The notes under the pieces were generated by a model that saw only the letters and a list, made by a program, of their open reading frames with translations, ran no database searches and was not told where the DNA came from. A stretch of DNA of 15,150 bases from assembly GCA_050179135.1 (NCBI GenBank), contig JBFXFK010000122.1, positions 1-15,150 of the forward strand. Reading direction: 5' to 3'. The position numbers and the translations under genes are program-made. Below, piece after piece: positions 7,706 to 15,150 of the stretch; positions within the stretch are counted from its first letter, which is position 1, and the number at the start of each line of letters is the position of its first letter. The stretch comes from UBA4064 sp050179135. Lineage in GTDB: Bacteria; Desulfobacterota; Desulfobacteria; Desulfobacterales; Desulfatirhabdiaceae.

Positions 7706-8916
7706 GCGATATCGATACCGGAAGTCAGGAGGCTGGAGACAGAGGGAAGACACTGGAAAGCGGCATGCCGTCATCCGAAATCAAATTCATTCAGGGAAAC
7801 GAGGTCTGTGTGGAAGCGGCCCTGTATGCCGGTCTGGATTTTTTTGCAGGATACCCAATTACGCCGTCCACGGAAATTGCCGAGCATCTGGCAGCCAGAT
7901 TGCCGCAGGCCGGTAAAACATTCATTCAGATGGAGGATGAAATCGCCTCGATCTGCGCCATCATTGGGGCGTCGCTGACCGGACACAAGGTCATGACCGC
8001 CACCAGCGGACCCGGATTTTCCCTGATGCAGGAGGCGCTGGGATATGCCGTCATGGCCGAGATTCCGTCAGTCATCGTCAATGTCCAGCGGGGCGGGCCA
8101 TCGACCGGGCTTCCGACCCATGTCAGCCAGGGAGATGTCAACCAGGCGCGCTGGGGCACCCATGGGGATCATGCCATCATAACCCTGACCGCGTCCAACC
8201 ATCAGGATGTTTTTTCCATCACCGTGGATGCATTCAATCTCGCAGAGACATACCGGACCCCGGTCATTCTGTTGTTTGATGAAGTTGTCGGACACATGCG
8301 GGAAAAAGTGATTATTCCGGCACCGGGGCAACTGCCGCTGGTTGAACGGCTGCGTACATCCGTCAAGGAAGGGATTGACTATCATCCCTACCTGCCGCGG
8401 GAAGACGGCAGACTGCCCATGTCGGATTTTGGCGGGGTTCACCGATACAATGTGACCGGCCTGGTTCACGACATGTGGGGGTTTCCATCCGGCAATCCCC
8501 AGGTCGTTCAGGGACTGCTCCGTCATCTGGTGGATAAAATCAATAACAATGCCCGTGAAATCGCCCGGTATAAAACGTATTTTACAGAAGATGCCGATTG
8601 CATGCTGGTGTCTTACGGGTCTTCGGCCCGGTCTGCGTTGCATGTGGTGATGAACCGGAGACAGCGGGGTGAAAAACTGGGGCTTTTGGAGCTTCAGACC
8701 CTGTGGCCGTTTCCGACCCATGTTGTTCGGGATGTATGCGCCAGGGCCGAATATGTGGTGGTCGTGGAGATGAACATGGGGCAGGTTCTGGAGCAGGTAA
8801 AGCTGGCGGTCGACAAGGCCCAGAAGGTGTTTCTGGCCAACCGGATCGACGGCGTCTTTATCAATCCGACAGACATTCGCAATATTCTGCGATTGATTCA
8901 GGGAAAGGGGGTGTGA
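7702..8916 (+). CDS. korA: 2-oxoglutarate:ferredoxin oxidoreductase, alpha subunit
   Basis: This 404-residue subunit joins KorB to form the core that converts 2-oxoglutarate and CoA to succinyl-CoA and CO2. It has the family N-terminus after about 28 extra residues (FIQGNEVCVEAALYAG, FFAGYPITPSTEI), the thiamine-pyrimidine contact segment FIQMEDEIASI, ATSGPGFSLMQEALGYAVMA, NVQRGGPSTGLPT and the DEVVGHMREKV stretch, a pattern closer to 2-oxoglutarate than to branched-chain or pyruvate enzymes. The C-terminal half (about 290-404) is the transketolase C-terminal-like domain. The ATG at 7702 overlaps the korD stop; a second ATG at 7765 with GGAAAG would remove the 21-residue unconserved leader and is an alternative start. 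Substrate is inferred from sequence style only. Confidence 0.9.
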   Translation: MSDIDTGSQEAGDRGKTLESGMPSSEIKFIQGNEVCVEAALYAGLDFFAGYPITPSTEIAEHLAARLPQAGKTFIQMEDEIASICAIIGASLTGHKVMTATSGPGFSLMQEALGYAVMAEIPSVIVNVQRGGPSTGLPTHVSQGDVNQARWGTHGDHAIITLTASNHQDVFSITVDAFNLAETYRTPVILLFDEVVGHMREKVIIPAPGQLPLVERLRTSVKEGIDYHPYLPREDGRLPMSDFGGVHRYNVTGLVHDMWGFPSGNPQVVQGLLRHLVDKINNNAREIARYKTYFTEDADCMLVSYGSSARSALHVVMNRRQRGEKLGLLELQTLWPFPTHVVRDVCARAEYVVVVEMNMGQVLEQVKLAVDKAQKVFLANRIDGVFINPTDIRNILRLIQGKGV

Positions 8917-8919
8917 TCC

Positions 8920-9723
8920 ATGTCCATCAAACAATTTATCCGGGAACGCTTTTTCCCGCATATGTGGTGCCCGGGATGCGGGCATGGCGTGGTGCTGAAT
9001 GCCATGCTGCGGGCTGTCGAGCGGCTTGGGCTCAACAAAAACGATATTGTCATGGTCTCCGGAATCGGATGCTCGTCCCGGATTTCCGGGTATGTGGATT
9101 TCCACACCCTGCATACGATTCATGGTCGGGCGCTTGCCTTTGCAACCGGGGTTAAAATGAGCCGGCCCGAACTGAATCTGATTGTTCCGATGGGAGATGG
9201 CGATGCCCTGGCAATCGGTGGAAATCATTTTATCCATGCGGCCCGACGAAATATCGACATGACCGCCATTGTGATGAACAACCGGATTTATGGCATGACC
9301 GGTGGCCAGTACTCACCACTTTCCGGACACGGCATACTGGCCACAACCGCACCCTATCACAATATCGATCAGGGTTTTGACATTGTCAATCTGGCCACCG
9401 CCGCCGGTGCGACATTTGTCGCCCGGACCACCACCTATCACGTTCAGCAGATCACGGACATTCTGTGTGACGCCATCACGCACAAGGGATTTTCGGTGGT
9501 GGAAATCATGTCCCAGTGCCCAACCTATTTTGGCCGAAAGAACCGGGAAGGCGGGGCAGTTGAGATGATGAAGCTGATGAAGGACAGAACCACGCCCATT
9601 GGATCGAAGGCATTTCAGGAAAATCCCGATCTGATTCAGCGGGGGATTTTTGTCAAACGGGATCAGCCGGAATATTGCAGCGAATATCACAAGGTTATCG
9701 AAAAAGCCATGAAAGGACGGTAA
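8920..9723 (+). CDS. korB: 2-oxoglutarate:ferredoxin oxidoreductase, beta subunit
   Basis: A 267-residue thiamine-diphosphate subunit. The cofactor motif is GDGD at 92-95 ending in Asn120-Asn121 (GDGDALAIGG ... VMNN). Four cysteines expected to hold one [4Fe-4S] cluster are present: Cys17 and Cys20 in MWCPGCGHG, Cys51 in GIGCSSR and Cys200 in SQCPTYFGR. GMTGGQYSPLS follows the cofactor motif as usual. It starts three bases after korA, with the purine-rich GGAAAGGGGG as ribosome site, and is followed two bases later by korC. Confidence 0.94.
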   Translation: MSIKQFIRERFFPHMWCPGCGHGVVLNAMLRAVERLGLNKNDIVMVSGIGCSSRISGYVDFHTLHTIHGRALAFATGVKMSRPELNLIVPMGDGDALAIGGNHFIHAARRNIDMTAIVMNNRIYGMTGGQYSPLSGHGILATTAPYHNIDQGFDIVNLATAAGATFVARTTTYHVQQITDILCDAITHKGFSVVEIMSQCPTYFGRKNREGGAVEMMKLMKDRTTPIGSKAFQENPDLIQRGIFVKRDQPEYCSEYHKVIEKAMKGR

Positions 9724-9725
9724 TT

Positions 9726-10262
9726 ATGGAACGATGCAGAATGGTTTTTTCCGGGTCCGGCGGACAGGGGGTCATCACCGCAGCCATCATCCTGGCCGAA
9801 GCCGCGGTGTTGTATGAAAATCTGACAGCGGTTCAGTCCCAGTCATATGGACCCGAAGCCCGGGGCGGCTCGACCCGGACGGATGTGATCATCGCAGACT
9901 CGCCCATCTATTTTCCCAAGGTGACCCAGCCCAATGTGCTGGTGTGCCTGACCCAGGAAGCGTATGGGAAATTCTATCCCATCATCCGGCCCGGCGGCAT
10001 GCTCATCACAGACCCCCGGTTTGTGAACATTGAAAAAAAGGTGGATGCCAGACAATTTGAACTGCCCATGTATCAGACAGTCATGGACAAGATCGGCAAG
10101 TCCATTGTCTTCAATATCTGCATGCTGGGTGCTGTTGTGGGCATCACCCAACTGGTCAAACCGGAATCCATTCTGAAGGTGCTGGAAACCCGGATTCCAA
10201 AGAATTTTCTGGAGATGAACCGCCAGGCCCTCGATCTGGGGCTGGCATTGGCAAACGCATAA
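9726..10262 (+). CDS. korC: 2-oxoacid:ferredoxin oxidoreductase, gamma subunit
   Basis: A 178-residue gamma subunit of the oxidoreductase. It starts MERCRMVFSGSGGQGVITAA, the glycine-rich signature of this subunit, and has QSYGPEARGGSTRTDVIIAD, a conserved stretch of the family, then VLVCLTQEAY. In solved relatives this domain takes part in binding CoA. A longer in-frame reading from 9675 lies inside korB and is not needed; ATG 9726 has AAAGGACGG in front, within the korB 3' end. Length is normal. Confidence 0.93.
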   Translation: MERCRMVFSGSGGQGVITAAIILAEAAVLYENLTAVQSQSYGPEARGGSTRTDVIIADSPIYFPKVTQPNVLVCLTQEAYGKFYPIIRPGGMLITDPRFVNIEKKVDARQFELPMYQTVMDKIGKSIVFNICMLGAVVGITQLVKPESILKVLETRIPKNFLEMNRQALDLGLALANA

Positions 10263-10289
10263 CCGCTTGATTGCAGGAGTGTTTTTTTA

Positions 10290-11267
10290 ATGAATTCCGT
10301 TTCAGACAAAGTCATGACCCTCCAGGATGCGGTCAGAAAATATGCGTGTGATGGCTGCCACATGTCCATCGGCGGATTTACCATCAACCGCAACCCCATG
10401 GCTGCCGTATATGAAATTATCCGTCAGCGGATCAGGCGCATTCACCTGTATGCGCATTCCAACGGCCAGGGTGTGGATGAGCTGGCCGGCAGTGGCTGTA
10501 TTGACCGGCTTGAAATAGCCTATGGCGGAAACGGGCGGTTTGCACCCACCTGTGTCCGGTTTAAAAAGGCGGTACAAAACGGCAGCCTGATGGTGGAAGA
10601 TTATTCCAACTACCAGATGACGCTCCGGTTCATGGCGGGCGCCATGGGGGTCCCGTTTCTGCCGACCCGGTCTTCACTGGGCACGGATATCATTGACAAA
10701 TGGGGGTTTTCTTCGGAACTGCGCGCAACAGACAGCAGGCTTCCGAATGAAAAACTCATTGTCATGGACAATCCGTTTACCAACTGGACAGATGCGGCCA
10801 AAGTGGTTCTGGTTCCGGCCATCACGACGGATGTGACCTTCATTCATGTTCAGAAGGCCGATATATATGGAACCGCCCGGATGGAAGGCCTGACGTTTTC
10901 GGATGTGGAGCAGGCCAAATCCGCTCGACATGTGGTGGTGACCTGCGAAGAACTGATTAAAAATGACGCGCTGAGGGCCAATCCGGACAGCAACCAGATT
11001 CCGCATTTTTGTGTGTCTGCGGTCGTTCATGTCCCTTGGGGCGCTTATCCCACAGCCTGTTACCACCATTACGACTATGATCCGACCTATCTGAACGAAT
11101 ACCGGAAACATGCCGAAAATGACGATCTGTATCCGGCCTGGCTGGACCGGTTTGTTTATGGTGTCAGCAACCATCAGGCGCTTCTGGACCTTCGGGGAGA
11201 AGCGGCACTGGAAGCCATACGGGCCGACGCCCGAACCGGTTACGCGGTCGGACTGGACAGGAGATAG
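10290..11267 (+). CDS. CoA-transferase subunit A (glutaconate CoA-transferase-like)
   Basis: A 325-residue family I CoA-transferase alpha subunit of the glutaconate (GctA) branch. Recognisable parts are KVMTLQDAVRKYACDGCHMS, GGFTINRNPMAAVYEII, a central GNGRFAPTC segment, the MGVPFLPTRSSLGTDI stretch near 120-135, DNPFTNWTDAAKVVLVPAIT and HVQKADIYGTARMEG. It is separated from korC by 27 bases and has AGGAG ten bases before ATG, so it is part of the same operon. Its partner lies nine bases downstream. The acid used is not shown by the sequence: glutaconate, glutarate, succinate/acetate exchange, or a ring-cleavage thioester (IpdA-like) are all possible. Confidence 0.87.
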   Translation: MNSVSDKVMTLQDAVRKYACDGCHMSIGGFTINRNPMAAVYEIIRQRIRRIHLYAHSNGQGVDELAGSGCIDRLEIAYGGNGRFAPTCVRFKKAVQNGSLMVEDYSNYQMTLRFMAGAMGVPFLPTRSSLGTDIIDKWGFSSELRATDSRLPNEKLIVMDNPFTNWTDAAKVVLVPAITTDVTFIHVQKADIYGTARMEGLTFSDVEQAKSARHVVVTCEELIKNDALRANPDSNQIPHFCVSAVVHVPWGAYPTACYHHYDYDPTYLNEYRKHAENDDLYPAWLDRFVYGVSNHQALLDLRGEAALEAIRADARTGYAVGLDRR

Positions 11268-11276
11268 GGGGATATC

Positions 11277-12041
11277 ATGTCGGACTATACATTGAAGGAA
11301 CTCATGACCATTGCGGCTGCCCGGGAAATTCAGGATGGCGATATCGTGTTCTGTGGCACCGGCATTTCCATGGTGGCGGCCATGGCCGCCAAACATATCT
11401 GCGCACCCAACAGCACCATTTTTTTTGAAACCGGGGCAATCGATTCGATTCTGGAAGAGGTGCCGCTGGCCGTTGCCGACCCCCGGGTCATGTTCTGGAC
11501 ATCGGTCAACGGGAATCTGGCAGATTCGTTTGCAACCATGCAGAACCGGTTCACCGGGGTCCATGTGGTGGGTATTCTGGGGGCGGCCCAGATTGACCGT
11601 TTCGGAAACCTGAACTCCACCTGCCTTGGGGATTATACCCTGCCCAAAACCCGGTTTTCCGGAAGCGGCGGGGCATGTGATGTGGGATCGTTTGTCAACC
11701 GGACCATCACCTTCATGCAGCATGAAAAACGGAAATTTGTCCCCAAACTCGATTACCTGACCTGTCCCGGCTATCTGGACGGGCCGGATGGACGAAAAAA
11801 GGCCGGGCTGCCCGAAGGCGGGCCCATGTCCGTCATCACCAACATGGCGACCATGGGCTTTGACGAAAACACCAAAGAAATGTTTTTGACCGGATACTTT
11901 CCCGGCATCAGTCCGCAGAAGATTCTGGACAACATGGGCTTTGAAATCGATATCTCACGGGCTGTGGAAGTGCCTCCCCCAACCCCGGAAGAGCTTCACA
12001 TTCTTCGGGAAAGATGCGATCCCCAGCGCCTGATTCTGTAG
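11277..12041 (+). CDS. CoA-transferase subunit B (glutaconate CoA-transferase-like)
   Basis: A 254-residue beta subunit of the same heteromeric CoA-transferase. The catalytic glutamate that forms the enzyme-CoA thioester in this family corresponds to Glu51 in FFETGAIDS. Other family parts are CGTGISMVAAMAAKH, GILGAAQIDRFGNLNST, GSGGACDVGSF and VITNMATMGFD. The presence of the glutamate argues for an active transferase, although related IpdAB hydrolases also keep an acidic residue there. It starts ten bases after the A subunit stop with GGAGATAGGGGG as ribosome site, and appears to be the last gene of the operon. Confidence 0.87.
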   Translation: MSDYTLKELMTIAAAREIQDGDIVFCGTGISMVAAMAAKHICAPNSTIFFETGAIDSILEEVPLAVADPRVMFWTSVNGNLADSFATMQNRFTGVHVVGILGAAQIDRFGNLNSTCLGDYTLPKTRFSGSGGACDVGSFVNRTITFMQHEKRKFVPKLDYLTCPGYLDGPDGRKKAGLPEGGPMSVITNMATMGFDENTKEMFLTGYFPGISPQKILDNMGFEIDISRAVEVPPPTPEELHILRERCDPQRLIL

Positions 12042-12045
12042 CGAT

Positions 12046-12307
12046 TCACGGTAACAATCCCCTTTCAAAACCAGGCATCGGGGTAAAAATATAGCTTTTC
12101 AGATAATGATTTTGTGAAGGCAGCAGGGAGGAGGACAGGTCGTCTCCGACCGATAGCGCATCCAAAATCTTTATCTGGGAGGCTATAAAAGGAATGTTCA
12201 TCACCGAAGATGACAATTGTATCAACACGGTAGACCGGCATTTCGGCGTTGGCTGTTAAAAAGCCGCAAAAGGCCGTGACGTCATCCAAACCTACCGGTC
12301 TGCGCAA
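12046..12307 (-). pseudogene. possible frameshifted remnant of a short coding sequence
   Basis: Two overlapping minus-strand frames look protein-like in consecutive segments. The first reads DDVTAFCGFLTANAEMPVYR then VDTIVIFGDEHSF; from about 12205 downward the neighbouring frame continues more plausibly with IASQIKILDALSVGDD and ends at 12046. A single-base change would join them. The strand-then-glycine pattern (VDTIVIFGD) recalls the N-terminus of YdcF/DUF218-type proteins, but the match is thin. The first frame has no ATG at its beginning and is open back to a stop near 12362. It may equally be non-coding sequence. Confidence 0.22.
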
Positions 12308-12513
12308 GGGGATGTTCCGGCAAATATTCCAATCTTTCCCTTGTTGCCACCAGCCTGGTGCTTATAATTCTGATTCTGTCCCACCCTTTCGGTATGTAAC
12401 CATTAACCGTTTCCTGCAGGAATTCCCTACAAGACTATCCCCTCAAATCCGTTATAATCAGAAAAAAATTATACGCGACTTCTGATTGTTTATGGCATTA
12501 GAAATATATAAAT

Positions 12514-12525
12514 TTATCATGATAA
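12514..12525. repeat. 12-bp perfect palindrome
   Basis: TTATCATGATAA is identical to its reverse complement. It lies in the AT-rich region upstream of the hybrid kinase and could be an operator for a dimeric regulator or chance. No second copy was noticed in the window. Confidence 0.3.
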
Positions 12526-12526
12526 C

Positions 12527-12550
12527 TGACAGTTGGTAGTTGGATGACAG
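12527..12550 (+). repeat. short repeat at the gap edge
   Basis: TGACAG occurs at 12527-12532 and 12545-12550, bracketing AGTTGG at 12531-12536 and again at 12538-12543, a seven-base period. A short tandem pattern 24 bases from an assembly gap is what is expected if a longer repeat caused the break, but only these copies are seen. Confidence 0.35.
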
Positions 12551-12573
12551 GATTTTTTATCTTGTGATGTTTT

Positions 12574-12673
12574 NNNNNNNNNNNNNNNNNNNNNNNNNNN
12601 NNNNNNNNNNNNNNNNNNNNNNNNNNNNNNNNNNNNNNNNNNNNNNNNNNNNNNNNNNNNNNNNNNNNNNNNN
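12574..12673. other. assembly gap (100 N)
   Basis: Exactly 100 undetermined bases, again a placeholder size. The first codons and the promoter/ribosome site of the hybrid histidine kinase are lost here. The bases before and after it may not be as close as drawn. Confidence 0.98.
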
Positions 12674-14603
12674 GGATGTCAATCCAATCACGCTGGCATT
12701 CTCGAGTGACCTTGAAGCGCAGTTTCAAGACGACTACTATGCCAAATCATTGCCTCTGGTAAGATTTTCTCTGGTAGCCGGCATTTTATTATATGGTTTG
12801 TTTGGTATTCTGGACGCCGAACTGATCCCTTCCATGAAGGAAATTCTCTGGACGATCCGATTTGCCGTGGTCTGTCCAGTTTTACTGGGTCTGATCGGGC
12901 TTTCCTATTCATCTCAATTCAGCAGATACTTTCAAATGGCGATGTGCACGGGAATGCTGGTATCCGGATTTGCAATCATCCTCATGATTTCGATCACCCC
13001 TTCGCATGTGAATACCTTCTATTACGCGGGATTGATATTGGTTTTTATATGGGGGTATACGTTTACCAGGGTTCGTTTTGTCTGGGCCACGGTGGCCGGT
13101 TGGATTATCGTGGCAGTTTATGAAATTGTTGCCGTCTGGATCAATGATACGCCGCGGATGGTGCTGGTGAGCAATAATTTTTTCTTTATAAGCGCCAACC
13201 TGGCGGGCATGTTCTCCAGTTACTCTATCGAATATTATTGCCGCAGGGATTTTTATCTTGCCTATTTGCTGGAGAGAGAACAGGAAAACATCGCCGCAGC
13301 CAATCGAAAGCTGGAAGGCGTCATTCAGGAGCGGACTGCCGAGTTGATAGAAACCAACCGGAATCTGCGCCAGGAGATTGAAGAAAAAAAGCAGGCAGAA
13401 GAGAAAAAAACAGAACTGGAGAGTCAACTCCAGCATGCTCAGAAAATGGAAGCCATCGGCACATTGGCAGGCGGCATTGCTCATGATTTTAATAACCTGC
13501 TGATGGGAATTCAGGGCTATGCTTCGCTGATGTTGATGGATCCTGGCATTAGCCAGAACCAACGTGAAAAGCTGATGAATATCGAACGGTCTGTTCATAG
13601 AGGTTCGGAGCTGACCAGGCAATTGCTGGGATTTGCTCGGGGAGGCAAATATGAAGTCCGGCCCACCAATATCAACAAACTTGTTGATGAGAGTTCCCAG
13701 CTTTTCGGACGTACGAAAAAAGAAATATCCATTTCCACGAAATTTGATCCGAACATCTGGATCGTGGCAGTCGATCAGGGGCAAATTGAACGCGTGATGC
13801 TAAACCTCTATCTGAACGCGTTTCAGGCAATGCCGGCGGGAGGACATCTTTTTCTTGAAACCTGTAATGTCGTTCTCGATATGAATTCTGCGAAAAAGTA
13901 CGGTATCGAACCTGGAAAATATGTAAAAATCAGCGTGGCGGATACGGGAATCGGGATGGATGACCGGATACGGGAAAGGGTTTTCGATCCATTTTTCACC
14001 ACCAAGGAAATGGGTAGGGGAACAGGCCTGGGGCTGGCTTCCGCCTATGGAATCGTTAAATCTCACGGCGGTCTTATTGATGTTGAAAGCCAGGTGGGTC
14101 AGGGGGCGACCTTTAATATTTATTTGCCGGCCTCGGAGAAAAAAGTGGTCAATGTACCATCTGCATCCGAGGAAGTGCATAAGGGAGTTGAAACCATTCT
14201 TCTCGTGGATGATGAAGAAACGATTTTTGAAGTGGGTATCGAGATGCTTCAATTTTTGGGCTATACTGTCTTTTCGGCTAGAAGCGGAATGGAAGCCATC
14301 GCCATACTGAAGGAAAATGATGTTAAAATCGATCTGGTTATTCTGGACATGATCATGCCTGAAATGGGGGGCGGCAAAACCTTTGACTTGATAAAACAAT
14401 CGCGGCCCGAGCAGAAAGTCCTGCTTTCCAGCGGCTACAGCATATCTGGAGAGGCCAGGCAGATACTGAATCGGGGATGTAACGGATTTATTCAAAAACC
14501 TTTTGATATCAAGACACTTTCTTGTAAAATTCGGGAAATCCTGGACGCGGTTCCACCGGCAGACCATTCCTCCATATACCCAGAAAAGGATCCCTCGGAA
14601 TGA
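12674..14603 (+). CDS. membrane-bound hybrid histidine kinase with C-terminal receiver (5' end in gap)
   Basis: The visible 642 residues start with an NPITLAF segment and about six hydrophobic helices (nucleotides about 12750-13240), a sensor layout like that seen in front of some cyclases and kinases. A coiled coil follows (about 13270-13440), then a kinase core with H-box IAHDFNNLL (His codon 13482-13484, NtrB-like subtype), N-box LNLYLNAFQAM, G1 VADTGIGMDD and G2 GRGTGLGLASAYG. A receiver domain ends the protein, with DDEE and the phospho-acceptor Asp (codon 14346-14348, LDMIMPEMGG) and QKPF. All catalytic residues are kept. The reading frame that runs through the N block from 12540 begins with TTG and should not be trusted as the start. 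The stop overlaps the next ATG by four bases. Confidence 0.92.
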
Positions 14604-15150
14604 AAATAGCAAAAGCGTTTAAAGATCATTTTGATGAGCTCGAGGAAGGGCATATCCGGCTCAGAGAACGACTTAACGGCTGTGATTCCACAGGAGAAGA
14701 GCTTGAAGGCATTTTGTCTGCTGAATTGGATAAATATGAGCCATGGCGTTATTCTCTGATGGATCAACTGGGAGGGCTCACCGCTGAATTCACTGCGGAA
14801 GAAAAGAAGATCCACAAGCAATATATTCGTCAAACGACATATCATCAAATCGTCCAGGAAGCCCCCTTCTATTGGCGAATCATCAACAAGCCCAACGGAT
14901 ACGCGGGTGATGCCTACATGATGGATTTTATCTACCGGAATCAATTTGAAGGAAAAACACCATTCGGAAAATTATTGCATAAGAACGCCCTGTCCAGCAA
15001 GGCGTGCCAGGCCGTCAGAAATCGAAAATCCTTTTTAAGAAATCAGATTTTGAAAACCAGTAGTGGGAAAGTGCTTAGTCTGGCTGCCGGCTCTGCCCAG
15101 GAGATCAGGGACATCTTGAATGGACCCGCTGGGGAAAGGTTCAATTTCCA
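14600..15150 (+). CDS. SAM-dependent methyltransferase, PhcB-like (3' end beyond window)
   Basis: An open frame of 183 codons without a stop runs off the window. After an N-terminal helical region (about 1-90) comes NKPNGYAGDAYMMDFIY (from Asn96), a segment characteristic of the methyltransferase family annotated as 3-hydroxypalmitic acid methyl ester biosynthesis, then AVRNRKSFL and the SAM-binding motif I VLSLAAGSAQE (from residue 158). In Ralstonia, PhcB of this wider family methylates a 3-hydroxy fatty acid to make a quorum-sensing ester read by a membrane kinase. Here the start codon overlaps the stop of a membrane hybrid kinase (ATGA, 14600-14603), so the two are translationally linked. 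The substrate is unknown; most family members are uncharacterised, and motifs beyond residue 183 cannot be checked. Confidence 0.8.
   Translation, partial: MKIAKAFKDHFDELEEGHIRLRERLNGCDSTGEELEGILSAELDKYEPWRYSLMDQLGGLTAEFTAEEKKIHKQYIRQTTYHQIVQEAPFYWRIINKPNGYAGDAYMMDFIYRNQFEGKTPFGKLLHKNALSSKACQAVRNRKSFLRNQILKTSSGKVLSLAAGSAQEIRDILNGPAGERFNF

Larger units (their letters stand above)
12042..12573. other. intergenic region after the kor/CoA-transferase operon, up to the gap
   Basis: No intact gene is evident in these 532 bases. The left part holds a possible decayed minus-strand frame (12046-12307); the right part holds a 12-bp palindrome, a small repeat and AT-rich sequence with a TATAAT at 12453-12458 without a good -35. 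The expected terminator of the upstream operon was not found: the CCCC/GGGG pair near 12058-12082 makes only four base pairs. Confidence 0.6.

Noticed and set aside
12138..12151. Perfect 5-bp hairpin GGTCG-TCTC-CGACC as an operon terminator
   Set aside because: No T tract follows on either strand and the stem is short; it is also about 100 bases past the last gene.
12414..12425. CTGCAGGAATTC resembling a cloning-vector polylinker
   Set aside because: Only 12 bases match and the flanks do not continue as vector sequence; treated as coincidence.
12540..12573. Continuous reading frame joining the sequence before the second gap to the kinase
   Set aside because: It starts with TTG, has no ribosome site, and runs through 100 N of unknown true length, so the short peptide before the gap is not evidence for the kinase N-terminus.
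1..15150. CRISPR array, tRNA, rRNA, insertion sequence or prophage genes
   Set aside because: No regularly spaced repeats, RNA-gene signatures, transposase motifs or phage proteins were seen in the readable sequence.

Overview
The window looks like part of a draft chromosome from a Desulfobacterota (delta-proteobacterial) anaerobe, probably a complete-oxidising sulfate reducer of the Desulfosarcina/Desulfococcus kind. This is inferred from a ferredoxin-dependent 2-oxoacid oxidoreductase operon carrying its own CoA-transferase, a PilR/NtrC-type regulator, and the general protein style. No sulfate-reduction gene or rRNA is present to prove it. Two runs of exactly 100 N (5921-6020 and 12574-12673) are the usual placeholder for scaffold gaps of unknown size, so nothing should be read through them.

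Left part (1-7120). A plus-strand LEA14-like lipoprotein gene (26-520) meets a long minus-strand block. In transcription order the block holds an M20 PepT-like peptidase (3' end lost in the first gap), pgpA (phospholipid synthesis, with an apparently leaderless promoter), lepB (signal peptidase I), pyrB and pyrC (overlapping pyrimidine genes), a sigma-54-dependent response regulator with no kinase beside it, and an unrecognised 145-residue protein whose end overlaps the lipoprotein gene.

Middle (7121-12041). A 366-base divergent region with a very AT-rich segment precedes a compact plus-strand operon: korD-korA-korB-korC followed by two glutaconate-CoA-transferase-like subunits. KorDABC would convert a 2-oxoacid (most likely 2-oxoglutarate) to its CoA thioester while reducing ferredoxin. 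The co-transcribed CoA-transferase could move that CoA to or from another acid.

Right part (12042-15150). A non-coding stretch of about 530 bases, with a possible decayed reading frame, a 12-bp palindrome and a small repeat at the gap edge, is followed by a hybrid histidine kinase with about six membrane helices (start lost in the gap). This kinase is coupled by a 4-base overlap to an incomplete SAM-dependent methyltransferase resembling the 3-hydroxypalmitate methyl ester (PhcB-type) synthase family. The pair runs off the window and is the most interesting candidate for an under-described signalling system here. Base composition drops noticeably in this part.
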